Shown here: one piece after another, positions 54,108 to 64,000 of the stretch
Layout of the letters: every line of letters starts with the position of its first letter
Position numbering within the stretch: the first letter of the stretch is position 1
From: Malania oleifera
Lineage: Eukaryota; Streptophyta; Magnoliopsida; Santalales; Ximeniaceae
DNA: 64,000 nt
NCBI RefSeq assembly: GCF_029873635.1
Contig: NC_080428.1
Location: 65,813,101-65,877,100 of the forward strand
Direction of reading: 5' to 3'
Made by a program: the position numbers and the translations under genes
The notes under the pieces: model-generated
The model's input: only the letters and a program-made list of their open reading frames with translations
Databases searched by the model: none
Told to the model about the DNA's origin: nothing

Positions 54108-57100
54108 GGTCTGACAAGCTTCCGACGCCGGTGGTGCTTCCGAAGACTCGCCTGAAAGTGTGGTTTGTACGCGTGTGTTCGAGCATTTTGGTGTGGACGT
54201 GTCTCGTCCAGCTGGTTGCCGTGGGGGAGCTATGGCGTCCACATTTGCTTACTGGACTGTCAGACCAGTTCTCGCAAATTACTCATCTTCCATTCCGTGT
54301 GCAGCTGCCAGCTCCATCGCCTCCGCCTCTTCTTCCTGCAAGTGAGTTCCTTTTTGAATTTTGTAGGATGTTTAATTTGATTCAAAGAACAAAGCGCCTT
54401 TCTCCCACCAAGAAAAAAAAATTGGTAATTGTGGGAAGGGGGGCAAGTGATGTTTTTATTTTTGGTGTGGGAAAAATTTTGGTAATTGTTATGTATGTAT
54501 ACGCCTTTTTTTTGCTTATTATTATTATTATTATTATTATTGGGTCACTTTATGAATGTTGTTTATAGCATGCCTTGTTTGAATTTTAATTCGTAGTTGG
54601 TGGGATTGTTCTGCTAGCAAGTTAAGAATTTAGTTTATTGATTATCTGCTTTAAGCTTGTTTATTGTGGTTTTATGTAGTCAGTTAAAAGTTTCTGTGAT
54701 GATGATGGTGGACAATATATTGATTCTCATAATTGAAGTCCAATGTTATTTTAGACAGTTTCTTGCTCTTGGGGTCATGAGGAATCTAATCATAGCTACA
54801 GGCTTCTGGTGATAAATTGTTTCAAGAGATTTTTGACACTTGTTTGGCAGTTTTAACTAGTATGACAAAGTGCATTTATTGAAATGCACCAGTGGTACCT
54901 TGAAGTAGAATATACTGGTGATCTGTAACTAAAACCTTGGAGGAAGTTCTATTATGTGAAGTAGAATAGAATGAAGGATGCTGAGCTAGAACCACTTCCT
55001 CCAATTGGTAAAAATGGTAAAAACATACTCCTGTTTTAATTTGAATGGGTAACTGTGCCACTTGATCACCAACGACCATGTGCTTCTGTGATTGAGATGT
55101 GGGCATCCATGTTGGTGCATAATTGAGAGACTTCCTGTCAACTTGGTACTAGGTTACTAAAAGGGCAAGAGAAAAAAAAAACTCTCTCTTTAGAAGGTCT
55201 ACCTTTGTTAGCAATCATATGGGTGGATAATACTGGTAAGGGAGGCGTTGATCCTTCATTCTACCTCCTGAAATGCTTACATAAAACACTGTCATCAAGT
55301 CTGAGAAAAGAAGCTAGGCCTAATCCCATGTGTAGTGTGAGAGGCCAAGCTTAATCCTTATTTTTTTAATCATCAGCTGATAGAGATGGGCCTGGGTCAG
55401 TTTGGGCTCTGCTTGTTTAGAAAGAAGCTTAAAATACAGACTCAGGGGGGCTTTTCTTATTTGGTGGTTGGATGAACTTTGCGAGCTCCTTGTCGGCTAA
55501 GCCAGACATGTTCATGAATAGTTTGGTTTGTTTGTTCCTTTTGACATGGGAGATGCTCAATATGTAATTTGTGGGATTCTAATATAAGTATTTGAATCTG
55601 TATTTGAAATTATTCAAGCTCTTATAGGTTTTTGCTCCTGCCATCTAATGGATAATATGAAAAGGTACTGGTTACTTTTTTTCAGAGTCTCCTCTAGCTT
55701 TTCTGTGCATGTCCAATATGGTATTGCCTATTGTTTAAATTTCAGTTCATTAGTATATATATATATTTGAAATTTTTAAGAAAAACCATAATTCACCCAA
55801 TATATTGTTAGTTTAGATGCAGTGAACGTCTGCCATGTCTAATTTCAATTTGTAGCATATTTTACATATTGAAAACCCATTAAAAAAAACTAGAGAAACT
55901 GAAGCTCTTATGACTACTAAATCTAATATATGAAAATTTGCAGGAAACTACAAAAGCAATGGTTTTCTAAAAGTGTCTTGCAATGGGGGCTTGAATCAGA
56001 TGCGAGCTGCGGTTTGTAGCTTTGTTTTGGCCTTCCTTTGTATGGTCTATTGTCTTTACATTGGGTTATTAGCTCACCCGGTTTGCATTTCAGATCTGTG
56101 ACATGGTGACAGTTGCTCGGCTTTTGAATCTCACTTTAGTTGTTCCGGAGCTTGACAAGACATCCTTCTGGGCGGATCCTAGGTATTTTCATTTTTCTTG
56201 AAAGTTCTGACTCCTCTCTTCTTTAGATGCTTTAAAGTCTTCAACCCCTTGGTATCTTCCTGCAGTAATTTTGAGGACATTTTTGATGTAAGACACTTCA
56301 TTGATTCACTAAGAGATGAAGTTCGAATTGTCAGAAGGCTGCCAAAGAGGTTTAATAGGAAATATGGATACCAACCATTTGAGATGCCTCCTGTTAGCTG
56401 GTCAAATGAAAAATACTATCTGCAACAGGTTTGTATAATTTCTCTTAGATTTTGATTAAGCAAAGATAACCTTCATTTTGAAAATGAATGGCTTTTGCAC
56501 ACATTATTGGCTGAAAAGTGATTGGTTGATTTTTATTTTGCATGCTTTTGTGAATTTCAGTCAATTATCAAATCTACAAATGTGCCTTGGTATTTACTCG
56601 CATGGGTTTCCACAGTCTAGTTCCTGTTTTGAACCTTTTGCTCGTGTTCAAAATTCTTTTTATTTTTCTTTTTTTCTTTTCTTAATATTCTATTGATTGC
56701 CTTGATTTAAATTTTAGGTCTTTGGGATTATTGAAAACAAACAATACTGTTGTTATGTGCCAGATGAGCCTACTGAATTTGGTTCAGTTTTGTTGAATTT
56801 GGCTTGAGCTTGATTTAATCTTATGTTTTATCTGAGCTCAACTATTTTTCAAGAATCTGAGCTTACCTGAGCTTGTGTCAATATCGAACACCCAACCTAC
56901 TAATGCATTTAATAATTATATTATACTCTTAAATTTTCATTTTTTTTTGGTTATATTGTGGATGTTCATGAGATTTTTTTTTCCTCCCCAGTTAAGCTTC
57001 TGAAATGGGGTAATATTATTGCAGCTAAAAGAAACTTAAAATTAGCACAAGGCTATTGGAGCCTCACCTTTTGTTGCCTAACCTAGGTAAGCTTGGTTTC

Positions 57101-60100
57101 TGTGATCAAAACTTACGCTGAGCTTGGCTTGTTTAGACAGTGATTCAGGTTGACCTAGCTTCTTAGGAGCTTATCATAAGGAACAAGGTGCCTACTATCA
57201 TCTGAACAAGAGAATTCAGCAAAAAAAGGATGTTTCTGTAGAATATTAAAGGAGATAATTATTCCCTGTGAGATTTTGACCCTTTTTCGAGTTTTTGCCT
57301 AAAACTTCCAAATGTCCCATATTAGGCTAGGTTTGGTTTGGCAGGGCCATCATGGTGCATTTGTTTTTGTGGCTAGACTAGGTTGGACTATAAGTACCCT
57401 TAGCCCATGTTTGGTGCAACACACCAGTTGGATAAGACTGGAGAAGGGGGTGCTTCGCCCATATATGTGTTATAGGGCTGGCTGATACCACCCCTACTTA
57501 CCAGCCTTGGCTAAGCTATCTCCACAACCAAAAAAATAAGGGAAAGGATGCCCCCTGCAAGGGGTCCTCTACTTCAGAAGAGGAGCTTGCCAGTGTCCTC
57601 CACACTCCCCAAGAGGATCGTCTTCTCCAGCTCCCTTACTGCCCTGACCTCTGGTGCCACTGCAGCCATCCCCAGCAGAGCTGCCCTTGCCACCACTGCT
57701 GCATCTGCCACACCCCCAAGATGATTGTTTTATCCTCCTTGTTGCTGCCATTGCCACCCTCTACCTCTTCTATTGTCCCGGTGCCTTGACCTCCATTGCC
57801 ACCTCTTTGCGTCTCTGGCTTCAACTTCTCCTTCACCCCCAAATCCAGTGGGGTTGATGAATTAGTATTTGGTAGTCCGCTTGTTGCTGAGATGTTAGGC
57901 TTTTGATCCAATGGGACAAATATGTGGTTTCCTGGCCGTTGACTGAGGGAAGGGAGGGTAGGTTTGGTTCCAATATGCAGCAACTTTGAGAGGAGGGTAC
58001 CGACCAAAAAAAAAAAAAAAAAACTTTGAGAGGAGGGTGGCTTACACATTGTAATGTTCTTGTGTGTGGTTTTCTGGAAAACTGATCTATTTTTTTATCC
58101 TTGCATGTATTATGAAAACCTCTGGGAAAGTTGGATGAATGGCAGTATATGTATACCCATTAACCTCTTCCCATCATCTTGGAGCACCAATTCTGGCACT
58201 TGGGTAGACTTGGATGGGACATGGTCACATGGGTATTTCGTGCTTTGCAATAATGGATAGTCTTTCGAAGGAAAAAGGAAAGGCAAGTCCAATCCTTGGA
58301 GACTCTAGCACAACCAGTTGCACCTGAGTTCGAGCAACATAGGCCACACTAAAGAAAGTTTTATTTCATGGAGATCATGATTCCACATCTTTGTGTTTCT
58401 TGGCAGACATTAATTAATAATAGCTTGCCACACTTGAAACCTCAGGAGGTGTCAATGGATTTTACACTTCTTAATGAAATAAAATTGACCTATTATCACA
58501 ATTTTTTTTTTCCAAAATAATTTTTAAAAAATGCGCGGAAAAACATATTTTTCATGTTATTATGAATCTTTCTGTTTTTATAAACAGAAAATACTTTTAG
58601 AAAACAGTATAAATTGATCCCTAAATTTCTCATTTTGCGAGACACTGGGTAAGTTAGGGTTGCGGCATATGCATGGTTTGATGGTTGTATCTTGTTGATA
58701 GATGCACAGCCCTCGTGGCCCTTGTGATTTATGAATGTTCTTTTGTTATAGATAAGAGTACAATAACCTCTTTCTAGATTAGGCTATACCATGTTTGGAG
58801 CTATACGCACTCTCTCTCTGTGGTGCCTAAGTGATTGTATCTTGTTGATAGCACTGATATCATTGAGGTACACAACTGCACTATCATCAGCACTTCAATA
58901 GATTGTAGATATACATTCCTTGTGGCCCTCGTGATTCACGAAGAAAAGGTAAAATACCTTCTTTTTAAATTAGGGTATACCATGTTGGGACCTATACAGT
59001 CTCTTTCACTCTCTTTCTCTGTGTCGCATATGCATGGTTTTATCTTGTTGGTGTCATTGATATCATTGAGTGACATAACTGCATAATCATCAACACTTCA
59101 GTAGATAGTAGATAAACATGCCTCATGGCCCTTGTGATTTAGGAATGTCCTTTTTTGGTTATCAAAAAATAAAGTACAGTACCCTGTTTTAGATTAGGCT
59201 GTATCATGTTTGGATCTGTATGCTCTCTTTTACTCTCTGTCTCTGTGGTGGGGAGCTGTTTGCTCTTTCTTGAACTGATTTTTCCCCAACGGTAATTAAA
59301 ATAAAGGGGGTAGCCAGCTAGGCTATTTCAATGTGGCTTGACAAGCTTTAGTTGATGGTTGGTTATAGGTTGAAGTGAGTAATCAGTATAGCCTTAATTG
59401 AAAGGCTATAGAGTGATGGGAGTATGATTGCAGTTGGACCATCTATGCCTATTTCTAGGGCCAAGACACCCCTCACATGAGTAGCACACATACCACGAGT
59501 ACTCTTAGTGACTCTAATTCCTACGTTAAATGGATAAGGATGGGGCTACCTTATCTTTTCGAGAAACAAGTTTATTTTACGCACTGCAAGTAATCCATGG
59601 TTCAATTTATCCTCCATTTAGATCATGTTGTATTTGTTCATGTGTTGTAAGTTTGTGATGCATCTCTTTAGTCTTAGTCTGAAATTGAAGGGGATTATGG
59701 TACTTGATGAAATATAGGGGGGATAATGGGATGAGAATATATGAGGGTATTGGCAATTTGTGGCTTTAAGCATGAGTATTTCCTCATCTGGCAAGCATGA
59801 TCTGAGATTCTTGCCCTTTAATGACGGAGGTTGTGTTGTGTTTTCCTTATTTGTATTGAATGAATAACACAAATGTAAGTAAGTTCATAAGATATGAGTA
59901 TGTGTATGTGTAATCTGTGTGTATATGGCTACATGCATAGTTGCAGGCATGGTAGTTTTAAAAGATACCTCCTTTCATGATCTTCTGTATCTTGAGCTAA
60001 TTTTTATCGTCGTAGTTGTGATCTGAATGAATTTTGGTCAGACTTGACTCAAATCTTATCTATTCAAGATCAGAGATGTAACCTGATATTTGGAAAAACT

Positions 60101-63100
60101 TGTTTCTTTTTTGGTGATGCAAAATACACTGGAGAGGAGGAATTACTAAGAATAATGGTTGTGGAGGACTTAAAACATTTCAAATTTGGTGCATATCTGG
60201 CCGGGTTGAACTGCATCTGATCCTAAATGCTGAAATCTTGGTCTTAATGCAAGGGTTAAGTTGGATCTGAGCAGTTTGGGATGTGACTTATGCATGTTAA
60301 CTTCTACTCATGAGATGATGAATTTTGAAAATAAGTTACTACAAAAAAAAAAAAAAAAATATGTTTGCACACAAGTTGTGCATTTATTTATTTTTAGTCT
60401 AAAGTTGTTTTTCTGCTGGTATGGAAGCTTTTCTAGGATGTAAAAAAAGAAGTTCTGGTCTAAAATGCGAGTCATAAATCATGAGTATGGGAAGCTATCA
60501 TGAAAAGAAGTCAGTTTTAGATGAAAATTGGGTAACTTTTTGAGTCAAAAGTCATTTTACAGCTTGACATGCAACTTGAAAAATATTACTTTTATTTTCT
60601 AGTCTGGGGAGAGAAGCTTTATCCCACAATTGAGTCAGGAATCATGACTAGAAGTTACTTTTTTTTATGTGCTTTCATTTGGCTAACAGTTAAAATTTGT
60701 TATTTCTGAATAATTTATTTTTATATGTTATAACAAACAATACTGAGAAAAAAGTCGCATATTTATGTCATAGGCCACTAATTATTCATTTGACATCCCA
60801 AGTGGCATCAAACTTGCAATAGCTTTAAGTGGTATTGGATCGAACCTACTTAGATCCCAGTTCAGCCTGTTCATTTTGTACTTGAAATAATGCTTCGACA
60901 AATCAGTTCCATAATCAAAATCTTAATTCGGACCGAAGGCAGCAGAATTTAGATCAGATTCTGATTTGATGACAGCCCTATTTTCTGCTGCGGTTGATTA
61001 CTTTAGTTTTATGCCTGTCATTTTGAGAGAGTCTAGTCTATAAAGTGGCCTAGTCGGAGATACAATGTGTATTCTAGCACCTGTACCTTGTAACTGGGCA
61101 ACAAATTCCAAGTCCTTTCATGAGGGGAGACAGTTACTGCTATACATTCTGATCAGATTGCTCTTTTCCATTTTTGCAGATTCTGCCCCTTTTCAGTAAG
61201 CATATGGTGATACACTTCAATAAAACGGATGCACGTTTGGCAAACAATTGGCTCCCACTTGATCTCCAGAAACTCAGGTGTCGTGTTAATTTCCAGGCAC
61301 TGAAGTTCACTCCTCAGATTGAGGCTTTGGGGTTAAAGTTGGTTCGTATTCTTCGAGAAAAGGGACCTTTTTTGGCTTTGCATCTAAGATACGAGATGGA
61401 CATGTTGGCTTTCTCAGGTTGTACTCATGGCTGCACTCATGAGGAAGCTGAGGAGCTCAAGCGCATGAGGTTTGTTGTGATTGGAAGTTAACATCAACAG
61501 TTGGTAAATACTTGTTTTGTATGTCTATAATATGCATGTGTGTATTTTCCAAAAGCACATGCAGTTGGTTTGAAATTTGAGACCTTGTTGAAAAGTACTT
61601 TTTTTGGGGGCTGATTTTATACTACTTATCAGTCCAACTAAGAAAATACTTACATTTGCTCAGTTTATTTCCTGTCCGAGTTACTCTGGCTTCATCTTAG
61701 GAGTTCTTGATACTTCCCGTTTCATTTTAGATACAAAATAGAAAGTACGGTATTGTGAGTGTCAATTAGCTTCAATTAGTAAATTTTGTTAATTTTAGGA
61801 GTAAAGTCATTTTCATTTTCTGCATTTTTTTTACCAATTAAAATTTGTGCACTTTGCATTTTGAGTTTTTTGTGCGAAACAAAGTTGATGTAAGACATGA
61901 AGGTTTTAGTTTGTTTGTTTCACTTTTTTTTTTCCCTTCAAAAATATTTTTATCCAAATGCAACTATGTTAAATTTAGGGCAAAAGACACCAACCTCCCC
62001 TGAGGTTTGACAAAAGGACAATCACCTTCTCTGAGTTTTCAAAAATTATAGAGACCTCCCCTAAGGTTTCAAATCTCAAGGATCTCCCCTGAGGCTTCAA
62101 AAATCCTAAGGACCTCCCCTGAGGTTTGTCAAAAAGGCACAAACCTCCCATTGTATTTTGTAAAAAGATAAATTTTTTTAGAAGTCTGACATTTTTGAAA
62201 CCTCGGGGAAGGTTTATAGCATATTTGAAACTTCAAGGGAGGTTTTTGTCTTTTTGCCAAACCTCATGGGAAGTGAGTATCTTTTGCCCTTAAATTTATA
62301 AAGAGTTCTTATACAATTTTCAAAATCCTCATTTTTTTTGGGAAATATTACTACTTTTTAAAATAATTTGTATAAACTAGGATATGTTCATATCCATATC
62401 TGAGCTGCTTCCGCCTTTTCATGTAAAATCTTTTTATGCAGATTTGCTCCATTGGTCTTTAAGTGTTTTGATATATTTGAATAAAAAGAGAAATGCTCAA
62501 TATTATTAAATTTCCCTTATTCCAGGTATGCATACCCTTGGTGGAGAGAAAAAGAGATAGCGTCTCAAGAGAGGCGTTTGCAAGGTTTGTGTCCTCTTAC
62601 ACCAGAGGAAGCAGCCTTAGTTCTGCAAGCATTGGGATTTAATAAGGATACTCAGATATATATAGCATCAGGTGATATTTATGGCGGTGAACAAAGACTC
62701 ACGGCGCTAAGAGCTGCATTTCCTCGGATTGTGAGTATAATTCCTCCCTTCTTTGCCTGCCTTGGTAATTTTGCATTTGCCATTTCCACAGTGCGCAGCC
62801 TTGTTGTGTTGTCATGTGATACCTTGGTATCAACTAAAACTTGGCAATTATTATATCAGTGAATAGTTTGTTGGCAAGTAAATGCCTTTCCGACTATTTT
62901 GATGTTTGTCGCATCATGCTGGGTGGGTCAATGGTGCCTTTTGATGGGAGTGCCTCCGAAGATTAAGTGGCTCAACAGTTGAAATTAGCAATCTAATTTA
63001 GATGTGGTGATGGACTGTAAAAACACTCCTTCCACCATGTTTCGGAGCTTGAGAACATCATTCAAGCCCTTTCAAATGGTAGGGCTTGGCACCAGCATTT

Positions 63101-63752
63101 TTATATTTTGTAGGTTCAGTATGGGTATCATATCCCCTTCTTTAGCTCTGATGGCTGCTGTAAGCTCTTTTAATTGCAGGTCGTCCAAGTCTTTTCTTCT
63201 GATTTCAGTCAATTGTAATTTCAGGCAAAAAAGGAAATGATGCTGGATCCCATGGAGTTGCAGCAATTCCAGAATCACTCATCTCAAATGGCAGCTCTAG
63301 ATTTTATGGTTTCAGTTGCGAGTAACGTTTTTGTTCCCACTTATGATGGAAACATGGCAAAACTTGTGGAAGGTCACCGCAGGTAACTCATATGCCTTAC
63401 TGGGAGGGACTCGAGAAGACAATAGGAAAGAGGAAGGGTGAGAAACAAGCTAATTTCATTGAAATGGATTTCGTGCAGGTATCTTGGATTCGGAAAAAGC
63501 ATCCTACTGAAGCGAAAGAAACTTGTTGAGTTGCTGGATCTGCATCAGAACAAAACACTTTCGTGGGATGAGTTTGTATTTGCTGTCCGAATGGAGCATG
63601 AGACAAGGATGGGACAGCCAACTCGTCGCAGAATTATTGCTGACAAGCCCAAGGAGGAAGACTATTTCTATGCAAACCCTCAAGAGTGCCTGTGTGAGGG
63701 GAGAAACTGTGATGACTTACTAGGCTCCATTAATTCAAGTACAGTGCGGTGA
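54077..63752 (+). CDS. GDP-fucose O-fucosyltransferase family protein (plant OFUT type)
   Basis: Eight coding exons: 54077-54341, 55944-56011, 56094-56182, 56266-56428, 61180-61469, 62526-62730, 63225-63382 and 63479-63752, all GT-AG and in phase, 503 residues. Residues 1-28 are cytosolic, 29-49 ([20 protein letters not shown]) a type II membrane anchor, 50-90 a Pro-rich stem. The catalytic domain starts [15 protein letters not shown] (97-111), followed by [19 protein letters not shown]. The GDP-fucose motif [14 protein letters not shown] is at 263-276 and a [20 protein letters not shown] block near 400-418. Possible N-glycosylation sites are Asn123, Asn209 and Asn377. Such proteins are Golgi glycosyltransferases; acceptors differ between members (proteins or wall glycans) and cannot be told here. 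No stop or frameshift is seen, so it looks functional. Confidence 0.95.
57982..58038. mobile_element. Minute poly-A insertion with 17-bp target duplication
   Basis: AACTTTGAGAGGAGGGT at 57982-57998 recurs unchanged at 58022-58038. Between them is only ACCGACC plus a 16-nt poly-A (57999-58021). Long duplication plus poly-A tail is the mark of LINE-type target-primed reverse transcription, here aborted after a few bases. Confidence 0.75.
58660..59250. repeat. Threefold diverged tandem repeat, about 200-bp unit
   Basis: Copies start near 58663, 58820 and 59022. Each has ATCTTGTTGATAG or GTTGGTG, CTCGTGGCCC/CATGGCCC with TTGTGATTTA or CGTGATTCA, AGATTAGGCTATACCATGTT and GCTCTCTTTxACTCTCT. The first copy lacks the CACTGATATCATTGAG...CACTTCAGTAGAT part present in the other two. 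Confidence 0.82.
61978..62289. mobile_element. Mutator-type MITE with 9-bp target duplication, in intron 5
   Basis: The ends are GGGCAAAAGA and TCTTTTGCCC. TTAAATTTA flanks both sides exactly (61969-61977 and 62290-62298), the 9-bp duplication of Mutator elements. The arms extend inward with CCTCCCCTGAGGTTT-type words in both directions. In the left half, ACCTCCCCTGAGGTTT variants repeat about every 30 bp. It encodes nothing and sits fully within intron 5 (61470-62525). Confidence 0.9.
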
Positions 63753-64000
63753 GGTAAGCCATCAGATCTAACGTACCTCGTGGATCCCCAGAGGCCAGTA
63801 TCCAAACCAGGATACTTGCATGGCAGGCCTTCAACATTTTTAATATATACACATACCCGACAAGTTCTGTAAGAAACAGCGGGCAAAGAAATATGAAGAT
63901 CTCATTTGTGAAACAGAAGTTTTGACATTCATTTGTTTTGTTTATAATTTATATATTTCATTCATTTTCTTCTTCTGGGTGTGTTGGTTCAGTGCTGTAC
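63753..64000 (+). other. 3' untranslated region and flank of the O-fucosyltransferase gene
   Basis: AT-rich sequence after the TGA. No canonical AATAAA is plain; ATATATAC and TTTATAATTTATATATTTC near 63940-63960 are possible far-upstream or near-upstream signals. The window ends before any next gene. Confidence 0.5.

Larger units (their letters stand above)
56429..61179 (+). other. Intron 4 of the O-fucosyltransferase gene (4.75 kb)
   Basis: No exon-like sequence of the family remains to be placed here, since exons 4 and 5 join in frame at QQ/ILP. It holds a GC-rich patch at 57540-57850 that opens on both strands without a domain, a micro-insertion (57982-58038), a threefold 200-bp repeat (58660-59250) and poly-A or poly-T runs. 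Confidence 0.8.

Noticed and set aside
54165-54380. Alternative frames in exon 1 of the O-fucosyltransferase gene
   Set aside because: Shadow frames; only the frame from 54077 joins in phase to exon 2 ([15 protein letters not shown]).
57569-58049. GC-rich open frames in intron 4 as a possible nested gene
   Set aside because: Both strands are open because of composition; no domain or start context stands out, and splicing of the host gene passes over them.

Overview
The window is nuclear DNA of a flowering plant. AT-rich introns and spacers suggest a eudicot, but the species cannot be named from this sequence. It holds two apparently intact host genes, one near the middle and one at the right end, set in a dense nest of old transposable elements. 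I see no tRNA, rRNA, CRISPR array or organellar sequence.

Positions 1-18081 are retroelement nests. Two related non-coding Ty3/gypsy-type LTR-like pieces (1-2397 and 4477-6663) lie in opposite orientation. Between and around them is a minus-strand Sirevirus-type Ty1/copia element (about 4156-18081) with a 5' LTR, methionine-initiator primer-binding site, gag, protease, integrase, reverse transcriptase, RNase H, an envelope-like ORF, a polypurine tract and a split 3' LTR. It is broken by stop codons and by later insertions. Positions 18082-25021 hold a second, plus-strand copia element, itself split by two solo LTRs. One of these (20659-22300) has a perfect 5-bp target duplication.

The first host gene is on the minus strand (26135-32688): four coding exons for a 212-residue p24-delta cargo receptor of the early secretory pathway, with a 5.6-kb second intron. 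Just upstream of its promoter is a 1.2-kb Mutator-like element with long inverted repeats (32958-34143). It carries a captured fragment of a pepsin-type aspartic protease gene, so it is a Pack-MULE candidate.

Positions 36480-42935 are a Tnt1-like copia remnant interrupted by a 4.57-kb insertion with a CCTTG target duplication. That insertion has three LTR units alternating with two internal regions. Both internal regions share the same deletions, which removed the integrase core and most of RT and RNase H. This points to a gag-bearing, non-autonomous lineage. Further right come a third gypsy-like fragment, a MITE, an intact 605-bp TRIM with a CCCTT duplication (44300-44904), and a 3.7-kb minus-strand Ty3/gypsy-type element with a CAATT duplication (45856-49562). 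The last has gag but no pol. In the place of pol are a fragment of a PPR gene and two different tandem arrays with 69-bp and 74-bp periods.

The second host gene is on the plus strand (54077-63752): eight coding exons for a 503-residue plant O-fucosyltransferase-family protein. Two short upstream ORFs precede it. Its introns carry a 200-bp tandem repeat, a minute poly-A insertion with a 17-bp duplication, and a Mutator-type MITE with a perfect 9-bp duplication. No conserved multi-gene system is visible. The unusual content is gene-fragment capture, and tandem and non-autonomous retroelement structures.
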